A DNA stretch of 18,757 bases from a bacterium (lineage in GTDB: Bacteria > Babelota > Babeliae > Babelales > GCA-2401785). The first letter of the stretch is position 1. Every line of letters begins with the position of its first letter. The stretch is taken from positions 1-18,757 of the forward strand of contig DAOVOC010000004.1 in NCBI GenBank assembly GCA_030629865.1. Direction: 5' to 3'. Positions 10,001-15,000 of this stretch are shown piece after piece. Position numbers and translations under genes: made by a program. The notes beneath the pieces are model-generated. The model made no database searches and had not been told where the DNA came from. It saw only the letters and a program-made list of their open reading frames with translations.

Positions 10001-10145
10001 CAAAGCGCGCATATTCAAGAGCTTATTCGATGACGTATACCCTGGAAATCAAGAATCTCGAGAAAAGATTGTAGGATATATAAAGGACCTTGAAACATAT
10101 GCAGAAACTGCGCAAGAGCCTCAAGAGACGGTGCCTGCAACATAA
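1008..10145 (+). CDS. Giant secreted helical-repeat protein with N-terminal beta-trefoil-like region
   Basis: This is a 3045-residue product from the ATG at 1008, with ATGs at 999 and 1011 as alternatives. Residues 1-22 form a signal peptide: basic start, hydrophobic core, and a likely signal peptidase I site after GRA before QDATYT. A helical N-terminal region follows. A beta-strand-rich region at roughly residues 158-322 has repeated GYL and FxT-type turns like the fascin/ricin beta-trefoil. From about residue 475 to the end the protein is a tandem array of some 28 helical units averaging about 92 residues. Many units open with a motif like [TSPV][YF]xxR[IV]xxL, for example at residues 913, 1268, 1455, 1539, 1819, 2178, 2565 and 2652. 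I see no catalytic motif, transmembrane anchor or sorting signal. It sits between two genes of the same repeat family. I infer an exported scaffold, adhesin or envelope protein. The family is not one I recognise by name. Confidence 0.92.
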   Translation: MMFRKSAFWAFALCVSTFAGRAQDATYTRRLDQMFSIAKGLAYYSAAWPSAVNEVKWLYENRNLATPEQIFSQNAEIPRIDVDENDLTTDINMLPVSLFGVLNYMSMWLGLSYSEPVLEGSDDAAARAMHNDIKAMLIDVKELPEGAKPLPDEFPSRGSAVRIGYDEGGVRKFLMVDEEGYLRPGGTDPFGEQNLFTLLRLDTKIGFQSKFVDNKNLQTTDLNQYVKINNLKPVDLLASLRDTKTRAKFARIAFAGLADTPEQFYITPLETGGYVLKNLATEGYLTRVGEYFRTQDINITKFIDGDDEYEKYPDGKFNPLIIEDGALTVFVEGLSAVEVSLVAIRQITQASVRIAEYEKTLENILSSADIKLCVFEVVRFVKDAQGNGSLLRGLRQSQEAFQILLNNINVRFPTTMSDPSFLQEVELRCAELFLSIPRSDWTGLTGITWQSISSGFFVVMQSTDIEEVYFQGLSYPEKITDIVSYSKGLTRENVKMFIDHIDDITKPEPLIEAFVQDLDQLRAVLRDIEWNTIFIEFEYFANKADADDWRNSILGKLDSVVPYESLMDDLENMLLDGELSTVKEKQDLFIKKANRLFEKRVDGKAAQVDEFEIMLRKTLTAQFKDRPVELQGIIDKLTTYVERVRRLTSFLEGKGVLNSVEVDVFWRKVDSLVGDLDRAKQERFDLEKLVSLLNAVKAKFFQRDLNNAEKIDSAMRTLRGDIPYSEMTFGQKVESLEGRFPYLVASEFADFVTALQDLVLDQISGVSQDITLLTELVRRSQSLLEGQMLTKAYALQDGITSSEATRVLEDLLARLEAGVNFETIFNELEKEYNSSELTADRFLALAQQLVGKRTTVTSSQKREGAVETLLEEAIGLLQKAADIKLYTRRTELLGMVAMLEKYRKVAIEEGFLTYAKRLDDLERRLATLDEVADVDAAIKTFMSDLQKLVDERLDATPEEIIRAKRLLYAVSYNTPIISYHESKVLDLQSIIADIQRDIEVAVTFGDWFGYLQVLYNELEVQVEPDPATQNRFAQKSSELFKRVNEASRQQLSDAISLLNKARFNDSIINISELAAAIGGVAENLSERLGVAQVTYGQEIKALRDSLVNLTDANIQTFMNILVGLVARRVEGTNEELLGPNGLQVWLKSNAVKGSDVIYLGGRLEIIEKLTQELEEPLPYKDILDNVVTMLRDNQAFDEDQKNRFLAKAERLRSGRNRAASAGIELSEVEGYLQFALDNRFDKGTGEYNQLENKLVEWYIFETVAIEKTYSERINELNMELADLEEKINLEVTATGKVNIVDGFIKKLSGVIFDKLDGSAADIKVIEELVTATRWNRGITSVFALEIWTGDNIEIVIAQLREKLVKVVTFQDWYTYLNNFIEKVETDEHQKKFVDKAKSLAVLYETAELGTLELAVELLNTAAFNKVSDYKTQLVEIVAILNSRLELLQRGIIELTFAERIEQLGSQLSTLGQDDVGIFKAKLKSLVDSRLDSTDDDVEDLKDLIIATQWNEGVISFYKSRQAAAEAMAPLLVKLEAEITYQERHDDLSALLSKTELNDKEQQRFVNKAELLVALRNKADIVQLENTVEQLQWARFNRVLIPEHQAKLGSLIETLQGRITELGKPVISEERPFGQRVTDLGLMVDKLTLGTVPGFFGELDWLTKNRVQGTNDDINRLKQLVERARYHRVFDDYEMLDTTGKPRTYPGDYPDINLAGQILLVDGYFDIIVTTLSQEVSFEERLFDLNEMLQEDSLPLMAQVAFVQKAKQMVARRNSISPEQREGLIAQATETLKTASLYQLASRKSDLVGLIGTLESGAGTFAQRVDTVDAWIDSLTVNDVKNFGSELEALVGIRVQGTTADIEQLKNVLDRAMYHQFFRGIETDGYNEGRFREFLSTLDESVPFAVQLIYLEDILKNEVLSSDERAVFMAKARELVVARTSVRRADAEQVNDAAKALRTAAYYQLKVNANELASLATKLEQQYEQLAREGDLGALSYGARVSALGADLGAIGIDQENIKDAQIFVADLKELVGDQVQGLKAEIEAVVELIKQKARWHPLVKTIEKTLFDPDKLLADLEAGVSFEKHAEYIKSLITTKNVFSDRDKKLFLEKVSWLSEHKDESGPTDDSVLKKAAIESLLTTLFTAYSYQMDSGSDKSALEPYIEGFERYFDTVGLKPKTYRERIVDVKDRLKEVDWDSVKIYVEDLARLVDERVDGVEDDVEVLRDWLTDAAPGYPRATDVIFLGDSLNILDELVVRIDEPVVYTDRVKNLVNFIKDNPTFSANDGNVFLSKLKILVDKRWRAAEERFDLTYIEKLVEFVLFNRLQGYEFSTTRAYANQYLTQLKKPYSGVRGEEERPSYSDRIKSLKNMLPGLSLYTWRNFLDAVRGLVEDRADAIDMELFGYKDISFQDKEKYEGKLNEWLSFGYEADLKGWLKSDEVQKHESLIVVSSGNVEKVESYKKELNTSINMIDTPIPYNNLVSNLRDMLWIHDTFGRYERSTFVGKVERLARERGRADLEGKNVNEAIDLITTAIRTRFAGYSSDIDVLEDKITELGTKGEVQALETYAQRIAELRMLFDRMVAQPVVTVSMFIDGVERLGQDRVDGTQPEIDGVYEWLVSDYVQYADEILYLDDPNEKKRLKDSVELFNKPVSYAERISNLTSMLKSNPTLDVTQTGIFFEKAKTIRDERWRAQDEGVSLEDLHTLWMAASKKQFAGDFDLAEKIAGYAKELLITMPRPAGEEALFVSFADRLRAKKNELVGYTFEDQFKDDVARFVENLKELVADRVDATEEDLTAFKEFLETKVLAHEHIAGKALESVVNLQILAKIETPPTFQELVDNLAKLLDVQVFSNEHKEVFVVKLKNIVEKRYLASTEQRAAVQSLVRRARGYRFRPDDSSMVDGIAKSYISQIDSLLEEFGKAGEMTLDVYLKQQEEYLNKFRPTNPDGTVNNNAEKNLAALTPTDKAELLTRLRKLVNNVDASTTDVQVNDINGLLLMAKARIFKSLFDDVYPGNQESREKIVGYIKDLETYAETAQEPQETVPAT
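2427..10100 (+). repeat. Alternating A/B helical repeat array in the giant protein
   Basis: These are protein-level tandem repeats, diverged at DNA level. Observed unit starts in residues are 1455, 1539, 1631, 1736, 1819, 1902, 1995, 2081, 2178, 2262, 2358, 2475, 2565, 2652, 2747 and 2833, spaced 83 to 117 apart. Units alternate. A-type units carry LVxxR[VL]xG/ATxxD[IV] in the middle, such as RVQGTNDDI, RLDSTDDDV and RVDGTQPEI. B-type units carry FxxKAxxL followed by an Arg/Ala segment and a later LxxAxF stretch, such as RFVNKAELL and RFLAKAERL. Each unit ends in a helix resembling IxxLxxxLE. The real period may be the A+B pair of about 180 residues. Confidence 0.85.
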
Positions 10146-10157
10146 AGCGTTATGGGT

Positions 10158-10190
10158 AAGGTTATATAATAATTGGAGATTGTAAGGGGG
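10158..10190 (+). promoter_or_regulatory. Leader of the third gene: AAGGTTATA, TATAAT-like box and AAGGGGG ribosome binding site
   Basis: The 50-base gap holds AAGGTTATA (10158-10166), a TATAAT (10165-10170) without a recognisable -35 box, and AAGGGGG ending at 10190, five bases before the ATG at 10196. The Shine-Dalgarno is strong. An independent promoter is possible but unproven, and read-through from the upstream gene is equally likely. Confidence 0.4.
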
Positions 10191-10195
10191 AAAGA

Positions 10196-13100
10196 ATGAA
10201 TAGGCCGTTTTTGTGGCATCTTGCTACATTTGTTTTGGTGGCGGGAAGTAGTCTTTTGGCTCTCACTCCAGATGAGTTCGTAACAAAAAGTAAAAACTTA
10301 CGCAGATTAGCGGACAGATTTGTGTTGACAGATTTAGACAAAACAACATTTAAAACTGATGCGACAACGTTAGTTCAGGGAAGAGGAGTAGCATCTGCGG
10401 ATCAGGTTTTGCAGCTTAAAGGTGTTTTGGAAGATGCTCGTTGGGGCGGAATGTTTGGCGAAACTGTTGAGCTTGAGCTTGATAACTTATTGGGGCAGTT
10501 AAGTGGTACCGTTGCTGGTACAACAACTGCTGGAGCGGTTCCGTATATTGCGACAACAATTGGTGATCCTTCAATTGCGCTTGGTATCCGGGTTGAATCA
10601 AAGCGAAGAGAATTTTATAGCATTCCTCGTACCAATTTTACGCAATATCGTTCGGACAATTTTTTACAAGAACTTCAGGTCTTAGTTGATGAAGCTCCAG
10701 GTGCTTACAGTGAAGAATTTTCTCAGCTAAGAAATGCTCTCGATGGTTTTAGGCTTTCATTGCATTACAGAGAACTTTCTACAGATACATCTTCAACTGT
10801 TTCATGGAAGCAATCTGCGCGAACAAAATTGCAGGAGATGTATGATTCACTGGATAATATTACTTATAGCCAACGACTTGGTTATCTAGGTCGTATTGAT
10901 GATGGTGTTACTTTTAAATCAACATCTCAGCAGAAGCGATTTATGGATCACCTTACTTCACTTGTTGATTCTGTTGCAGATGCGACGCCAGAAGAGCGCG
11001 ATTGGCTTGTTGGCCTCATGCAATCTGCAGAGGTGTTATTGTTTTCTACGCATACATCGGCAATTAAAGCCTTGCGGTGGCGTATTCCTTCAACAGCAGG
11101 AGAAATGAGTACACAGGTTCCTATGCCAGGAACTATTGTTGCGTTTGCATCGCTTGTCAAAGATTCTCGTACAGGAAAAGAGCTGAGCAAATATCTTAAA
11201 GTTGAACGTAATGAGTTTGGAAAAAATTCTGTAGTTGCATCAGGCGATACCGGATTAGATCCTGCATGTCAATTTGAAACAGTCCTATCAGCTGATGGTA
11301 CAAAAATAGGATTTAGGTCGGCAGAATCTGGTGGTATGTTTTTGGGCATTGCTGTTGATGCTTACGGTGCAGGTCAAATTGGGTTTTCAAAAACTGAAAT
11401 GAGTGGTGATGCAGAGCGATTCACCATGATTGGCACTAAAGAAGAAGCGTCGTTTCGTAATGAGGCTACACGGGGTTTCCTTTCGATAAATGAAGCAAAA
11501 ATTTTAATGAGTTTGCGTGAAGAGCAAACAACGACATCTGATAATGAGAAGTTTAAAATTGTAGAGCTTACTCCGCTGATGGTTTCCCTTTCTTCCGCTC
11601 GTAAAATAGCTGATCTGACGAGACTTGATCGTTATATAAATGTTATGGATAAAGCTGATATTACGGCGGATGAGCGTGTTGCCTTAATTCGTGAGATGAG
11701 AGAGTTTGTTCATAGCAAACGTCTAACGAAAGCTTTGTGGGCGATTTCAGTTTCAAATGATACTTTGATGGCCAAACTTTCAGGTCTACTTGTTTCGTTA
11801 TTTTCAAGACCTGCGTATCAAGGTTATAGCGGTTACATAAAAGAAATGCTTGATATTTTGGCAATTGAACAACAACGTGCTATTGCGCTTGCTCCTAGGA
11901 TGGGCAAATATGTTTGGCTTGTTGATAAGCCCTTTATTGTTGCTTCTGGTGAAAGTGCAAAATTTTCAGCAGAAGTATTTGCAACTGCAGATGTCAGAAT
12001 TGCTTTGTCTGATGCTATTGGGGTAAGCGATGCAGAAGAGCCGCTTTATGAATTTAGATTTGGTATTGACAATAATACTCGATCGGCTTTGTTTAAGCGT
12101 GGTGTAGAAGTTGCTTCATTTGTTTATTCAATCCAGCAGAGTATGTACAAAGAAATATGGGTTTCGGAAGAAAACGGTATGCTTAAGGCCGGAACTGGCG
12201 AGATAGGTCTTAATCGTCTTATTGAATGGCAAGATCCAGAAACACCACTTAATGTTGAATATATTGGCATAGGATCAGGGAATGCTCCTGTGTGGTGGCG
12301 AGATCTCGAAGTTGCAACAAGTGCCTTTGTTTCTTCTGTCGTTTCACCGGGGGGCGTTGTAGAATCTTATTCAGATTTGATTGTTCGTTTGGAAAAAGAC
12401 ATTAACAATGATCAAGTTGCTAGTTCGACGATTTTGGGTGGTTATGATGCGCTTGTGCAGCGCAGAATAGAAGCTTCGGATGAGGATATCGAAAAAGCAG
12501 CAGGGTTAATGAACAAGGCGCTATATCATAAACGGTTCTTTGGTGTGCCAACATCTGAAGCAACGATTAGAAATCTTGTTAACATGATTCAGACAGAGGT
12601 TAGCCTTGATGACAGGATTGCTTACGGTTGGGCAATAAAGGAATGGCCAGATATTTTGCAGTCCTATCAAGAAGAAGCGTTTTTAAGTAACGCACAAAGA
12701 CTTGTAGATAGGCGCTTTGAGCTCAAGCAACAAAATAAGCTTGCTGGTGTTGAAAGCATGTTTATGTTTTCTGTGCAAAACCAATTTAGGAATAAGCGCG
12801 AAAAGGTTGAAGGCCTGCTAAAATCTCTTCAATTTGCTGTACGCATTGATGAACTTGGAGAAGTTTTAAAAAGTGTTACCAATAATTCGGGCCGCGATGT
12901 ATTTATGGAACGGCTTGATCCTTTAATTGTCGATGCTGAAGATATGGCAAAAAGTGGGGTGCTTCAGCTTGCTGATAGACAAAGCCTAGAAGCATTAGTT
13001 GGCAGTGCAAAGGAGAATCCAGTTTTTGTTGATGCAACAGATGCTGAGCTAGACGCAATGCTTATGAGAGTGCGCGCGGCAGAAGGGTTTGAACGAGCCA

Positions 13101-14062
13101 TCGCTGATTTGAAAGCAGCGCTGGGAGCGGTTGATACTCAAGAAGAACGTGATAGTCTTGCTGCAAGCTTAGGTAGTTTGGTTAGCGATGTTGAAACAAT
13201 GCGTGATGCTGGTTCATTGCGTGATGCAGACAGAGATGCTGTTGTTGCTTTGTCTGAAGAAATTAAAGGAAATTGGTATTTTAATGCACCAGAAACTCAA
13301 GTGCAAATTAGCGATATGATTGTGCGTCTACAAAGACCTCCTGCATTGCCGGCTCGTGTAAAAATGCTTACAAAAAAATTGTCCTCAGTTGCTTCTCAGC
13401 TTGATGCAACAGGAGTGATGACAGACATGCGGACTGTGGTTTCTGATTGGAAAGCTGCTCGTGCTATTGGAGACGCTGCTGTTCAAGACAATGTGCCTTT
13501 GGTTACTTTGATCGATGCGATAGGGGCTAACTGGCTATTCGGTGGCTTTATTGCTGAGCTGAGCACACTCAAAAGTTCATTAACTGGTGCAGTTTCTATG
13601 CCAGAAAAAATTGCAACAATCATTGCTAACATGAAGGTTGTTGCAAACCAATCTGCTCCAAATGCTGTTGACCGTGCACGTTTTGTTACAAGTGCTGGAG
13701 TACTTGCTGGAATTATTGATCAACTAACCGATGCGCAACGTACCGAGGTTAAAGGCTATCTTGAAAGAGCAAAATTGATTGTTACAATGACTAGCGAAGA
13801 AAAATTGTCTATTGATGGTGTTTTGAAGGCCATTATAAATTATGAAGCGCAGCAAGCAGGTGCTGTGCAAGTACAAGGTGTTCGTCCAATTCGTTCAACA
13901 GGAATTATTCAGCAGTCGGTTGGTCAAGTTACACAGCCACAACAGGTACCTGCCGGTGCAGCGCGAATGGGCCGTGACGGAGTTGTTAGAGTTATTAGAA
14001 CTGTAGCTCCTGTAACACGGCAAGGCTATTACTCCCGTTCAAGATTGGGAGCACGGCGATAG
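10196..14062 (+). CDS. Secreted multidomain protein: helical repeats, beta-trefoil-like region, FAMeT-like domain, basic tail
   Basis: A product of 1288 residues. Residues 1-22 are a signal peptide with likely cleavage after SLLA. Residues 23-300 contain helical units of the cluster's repeat, including ITYSQRLGYL and an ATPEERD capping segment. Residues 304-462 are strand-rich and resemble a fascin-like beta-trefoil, with GFRSAESGGMFLGI and, later, a similar FRNEATRGFLSI segment. A helical unit follows. Residues of about 565-708 match the FAMeT (PF12248) pattern: YEFRFGIDNNTRS, then a Trp-containing WVSEENG, an AGTGEIG strand, WQDPETP and YIGIGSGNAPVWW. Residues 721-1219 are about six more helical repeat units. 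The last 69 residues are basic and rich in Arg, Gln, Val and Gly. The FAMeT name comes from the family's history; most members show no methyltransferase fold, so no enzymatic activity is implied. I infer an exported ligand-binding or adhesion protein. The stop is followed by a strong terminator. Confidence 0.9.
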   Translation: MNRPFLWHLATFVLVAGSSLLALTPDEFVTKSKNLRRLADRFVLTDLDKTTFKTDATTLVQGRGVASADQVLQLKGVLEDARWGGMFGETVELELDNLLGQLSGTVAGTTTAGAVPYIATTIGDPSIALGIRVESKRREFYSIPRTNFTQYRSDNFLQELQVLVDEAPGAYSEEFSQLRNALDGFRLSLHYRELSTDTSSTVSWKQSARTKLQEMYDSLDNITYSQRLGYLGRIDDGVTFKSTSQQKRFMDHLTSLVDSVADATPEERDWLVGLMQSAEVLLFSTHTSAIKALRWRIPSTAGEMSTQVPMPGTIVAFASLVKDSRTGKELSKYLKVERNEFGKNSVVASGDTGLDPACQFETVLSADGTKIGFRSAESGGMFLGIAVDAYGAGQIGFSKTEMSGDAERFTMIGTKEEASFRNEATRGFLSINEAKILMSLREEQTTTSDNEKFKIVELTPLMVSLSSARKIADLTRLDRYINVMDKADITADERVALIREMREFVHSKRLTKALWAISVSNDTLMAKLSGLLVSLFSRPAYQGYSGYIKEMLDILAIEQQRAIALAPRMGKYVWLVDKPFIVASGESAKFSAEVFATADVRIALSDAIGVSDAEEPLYEFRFGIDNNTRSALFKRGVEVASFVYSIQQSMYKEIWVSEENGMLKAGTGEIGLNRLIEWQDPETPLNVEYIGIGSGNAPVWWRDLEVATSAFVSSVVSPGGVVESYSDLIVRLEKDINNDQVASSTILGGYDALVQRRIEASDEDIEKAAGLMNKALYHKRFFGVPTSEATIRNLVNMIQTEVSLDDRIAYGWAIKEWPDILQSYQEEAFLSNAQRLVDRRFELKQQNKLAGVESMFMFSVQNQFRNKREKVEGLLKSLQFAVRIDELGEVLKSVTNNSGRDVFMERLDPLIVDAEDMAKSGVLQLADRQSLEALVGSAKENPVFVDATDAELDAMLMRVRAAEGFERAIADLKAALGAVDTQEERDSLAASLGSLVSDVETMRDAGSLRDADRDAVVALSEEIKGNWYFNAPETQVQISDMIVRLQRPPALPARVKMLTKKLSSVASQLDATGVMTDMRTVVSDWKAARAIGDAAVQDNVPLVTLIDAIGANWLFGGFIAELSTLKSSLTGAVSMPEKIATIIANMKVVANQSAPNAVDRARFVTSAGVLAGIIDQLTDAQRTEVKGYLERAKLIVTMTSEEKLSIDGVLKAIINYEAQQAGAVQVQGVRPIRSTGIIQQSVGQVTQPQQVPAGAARMGRDGVVRVIRTVAPVTRQGYYSRSRLGARR
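12356..13852 (+). repeat. C-terminal helical repeat array of the third protein
   Basis: About six tandem units of 80-90 residues span residues 721-1219. The first is A-type, with RRIEASDEDIEKA in the capping loop and ALYHKRFFG after it. The second is B-type, with FLSNAQRLVDRRFEL. Later units, beginning near residue 880 with FAVRIDELGEVL, are more diverged but keep the repeat length and the terminal LxxLxxxL helix. They match the array in the giant protein, so the two genes share this module. Confidence 0.7.
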
Positions 14063-14087
14063 ATATGAATTGTTGGAGAAGGTTGTA

Positions 14088-14135
14088 ATGTTAAGGCGGG
14101 CAAACGGAAAAGTTTGTCCGCCGTTTTTTTTATAA
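14088..14135 (+). CDS. Possible 15-residue leader peptide spanning the terminator
   Basis: A small ORF reads MLRRANGKVCPPFFL and stops at TAA 14133-14135. It has its own purine-rich Shine-Dalgarno sequence (GGAGAAGG, 14075-14082) five bases before the ATG at 14088. It covers the whole Rho-independent hairpin and ends where the ribosome binding site of the propeller gene begins (AAAGGG, 14134-14139). Ribosomes translating it would unfold the hairpin and could let transcription continue into the propeller gene. This is an inference from layout. The ORF could also be a chance reading of an intergenic hairpin. Confidence 0.25.
   Translation: MLRRANGKVCPPFFL
14095..14131 (+). terminator. Strong Rho-independent terminator
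   Basis: The 5' arm GGCGGGCAAAC (14095-14105), loop GGAAAA and 3' arm GTTTGTCCGCC (14112-14122) form an 11-bp stem with one G-T wobble. A G and eight T residues follow (14124-14131). It lies 33 bases after the stop of the 1288-residue gene and ends 13 bases before the next gene's ATG, so it either insulates or attenuates the propeller gene. Confidence 0.9.
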
Positions 14136-14144
14136 AGGGCAAAC

Positions 14145-14951
14145 ATGAAGCCAAAAAAAATGTGGTACATTTTGACTTTATTGTTTGGTGTAATTTCGAG
14201 TGATGCTTTTAATAAGCATGATTTCAAAAAGCTTCCTGGAAATCATTCATTTAAAAAGATTTCGATTACATACGATAAAGATGTAGGAAAAGTCCGCCTT
14301 GTGGCTTTGGAAAAAGATGGGCAAATTTTTCAACTTAATGATGAAAAAATAGAATGGGAAACCTTGAATTGTAAAGCCGGATCTATTTCTATTGGTGGTG
14401 GTTCTATTTGGGCAAATTGTGACGATGGTGTGTATAGAATGCCTTTGGCGGAAAATACGTTGAGTTTCGTTACTCAAAGGTCTGAGCGTTTATACAAAAA
14501 CGATACAATTGTTGCTGGCGAAAATGGTGAAGCCTGGCTTGCTGGTCATAACCGTTCGATATGGCTATACACTAAAAAAAGATGGCAGCAAATTCCTGGG
14601 CAAGCGTTTTCACTTTCAGTTGGGGCCGATGGTGTAACGGCGCGACTTTGCGACAATGTCATATATGTGTGGGAGCCATATTACCGAGGTTGGAATCGTG
14701 TTTATGATCACGCATTATCTTCAAAAATCCCTCGTCCGTTACTAGCTCAAGTTTCTGTTGGGAATGCCAAGCATGTTGCGTTGCGCGATTCTTTGGGAAA
14801 CGTGTGGCTTAATAATGGTGGTAAGATCGAAGACGCTAAAACTACGTGGAGCAAGTTGGGCGTTTGCAATGCTGTTGATGTAGATATATCTTCTGACGGA
14901 AGCTGTGTGATTTTAACAGACGCAGGTGATGTGTTGTTAAAGAGTGCATAG
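14145..14951 (+). CDS. Secreted tectonin-like beta-propeller protein
   Basis: A product of 268 residues. The ATG at 14145 has AAAGGG five bases upstream. Residues 1-21 are a signal peptide with likely cleavage after SSDA. The mature chain is a series of about six strand-rich repeats of 30-45 residues, each like the tectonin/TECPR blade (W..[IL]pG....[IV]SvGadG.v...). Blades lie at about 27-70, 71-100, 115-146, 147-182, 183-226 and 235-267. The clearest is WQQIPGQAFSLSVGADG, followed by IYVWEPYYRGW. Others hold SISIGGGSIWA, IVAGENGEAWL, VSVGNAKHVAL and VDISSDGSCVIL. Tectonins are known as lectin-like propellers that bind sugars or lipopolysaccharide; the ligand here is unknown. The gene follows the repeat-protein genes just after a terminator, so expression may depend on read-through. 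An RCC1-type propeller is an alternative that fits less well. Confidence 0.8.
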   Translation: MKPKKMWYILTLLFGVISSDAFNKHDFKKLPGNHSFKKISITYDKDVGKVRLVALEKDGQIFQLNDEKIEWETLNCKAGSISIGGGSIWANCDDGVYRMPLAENTLSFVTQRSERLYKNDTIVAGENGEAWLAGHNRSIWLYTKKRWQQIPGQAFSLSVGADGVTARLCDNVIYVWEPYYRGWNRVYDHALSSKIPRPLLAQVSVGNAKHVALRDSLGNVWLNNGGKIEDAKTTWSKLGVCNAVDVDISSDGSCVILTDAGDVLLKSA

Positions 14952-14978
14952 AGTATTAGTGCTCGTTTAGTTTTATAT

Positions 14979-15000
14979 AAAAAGACTTAAGTCGCTTTTT
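14979..15000. terminator. Weak AT-rich bidirectional terminator candidate between convergent genes
   Basis: The 35-base gap between the convergent propeller and TPR genes ends in AAAAAGAC, TTAA, GTC, GC and TTTTT. A short GAC/GTC stem is flanked by A and T runs on both sides, and the structure overlaps the last codons of the TPR gene. The GC part of the stem is only three pairs, so termination strength is doubtful. Confidence 0.25.
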
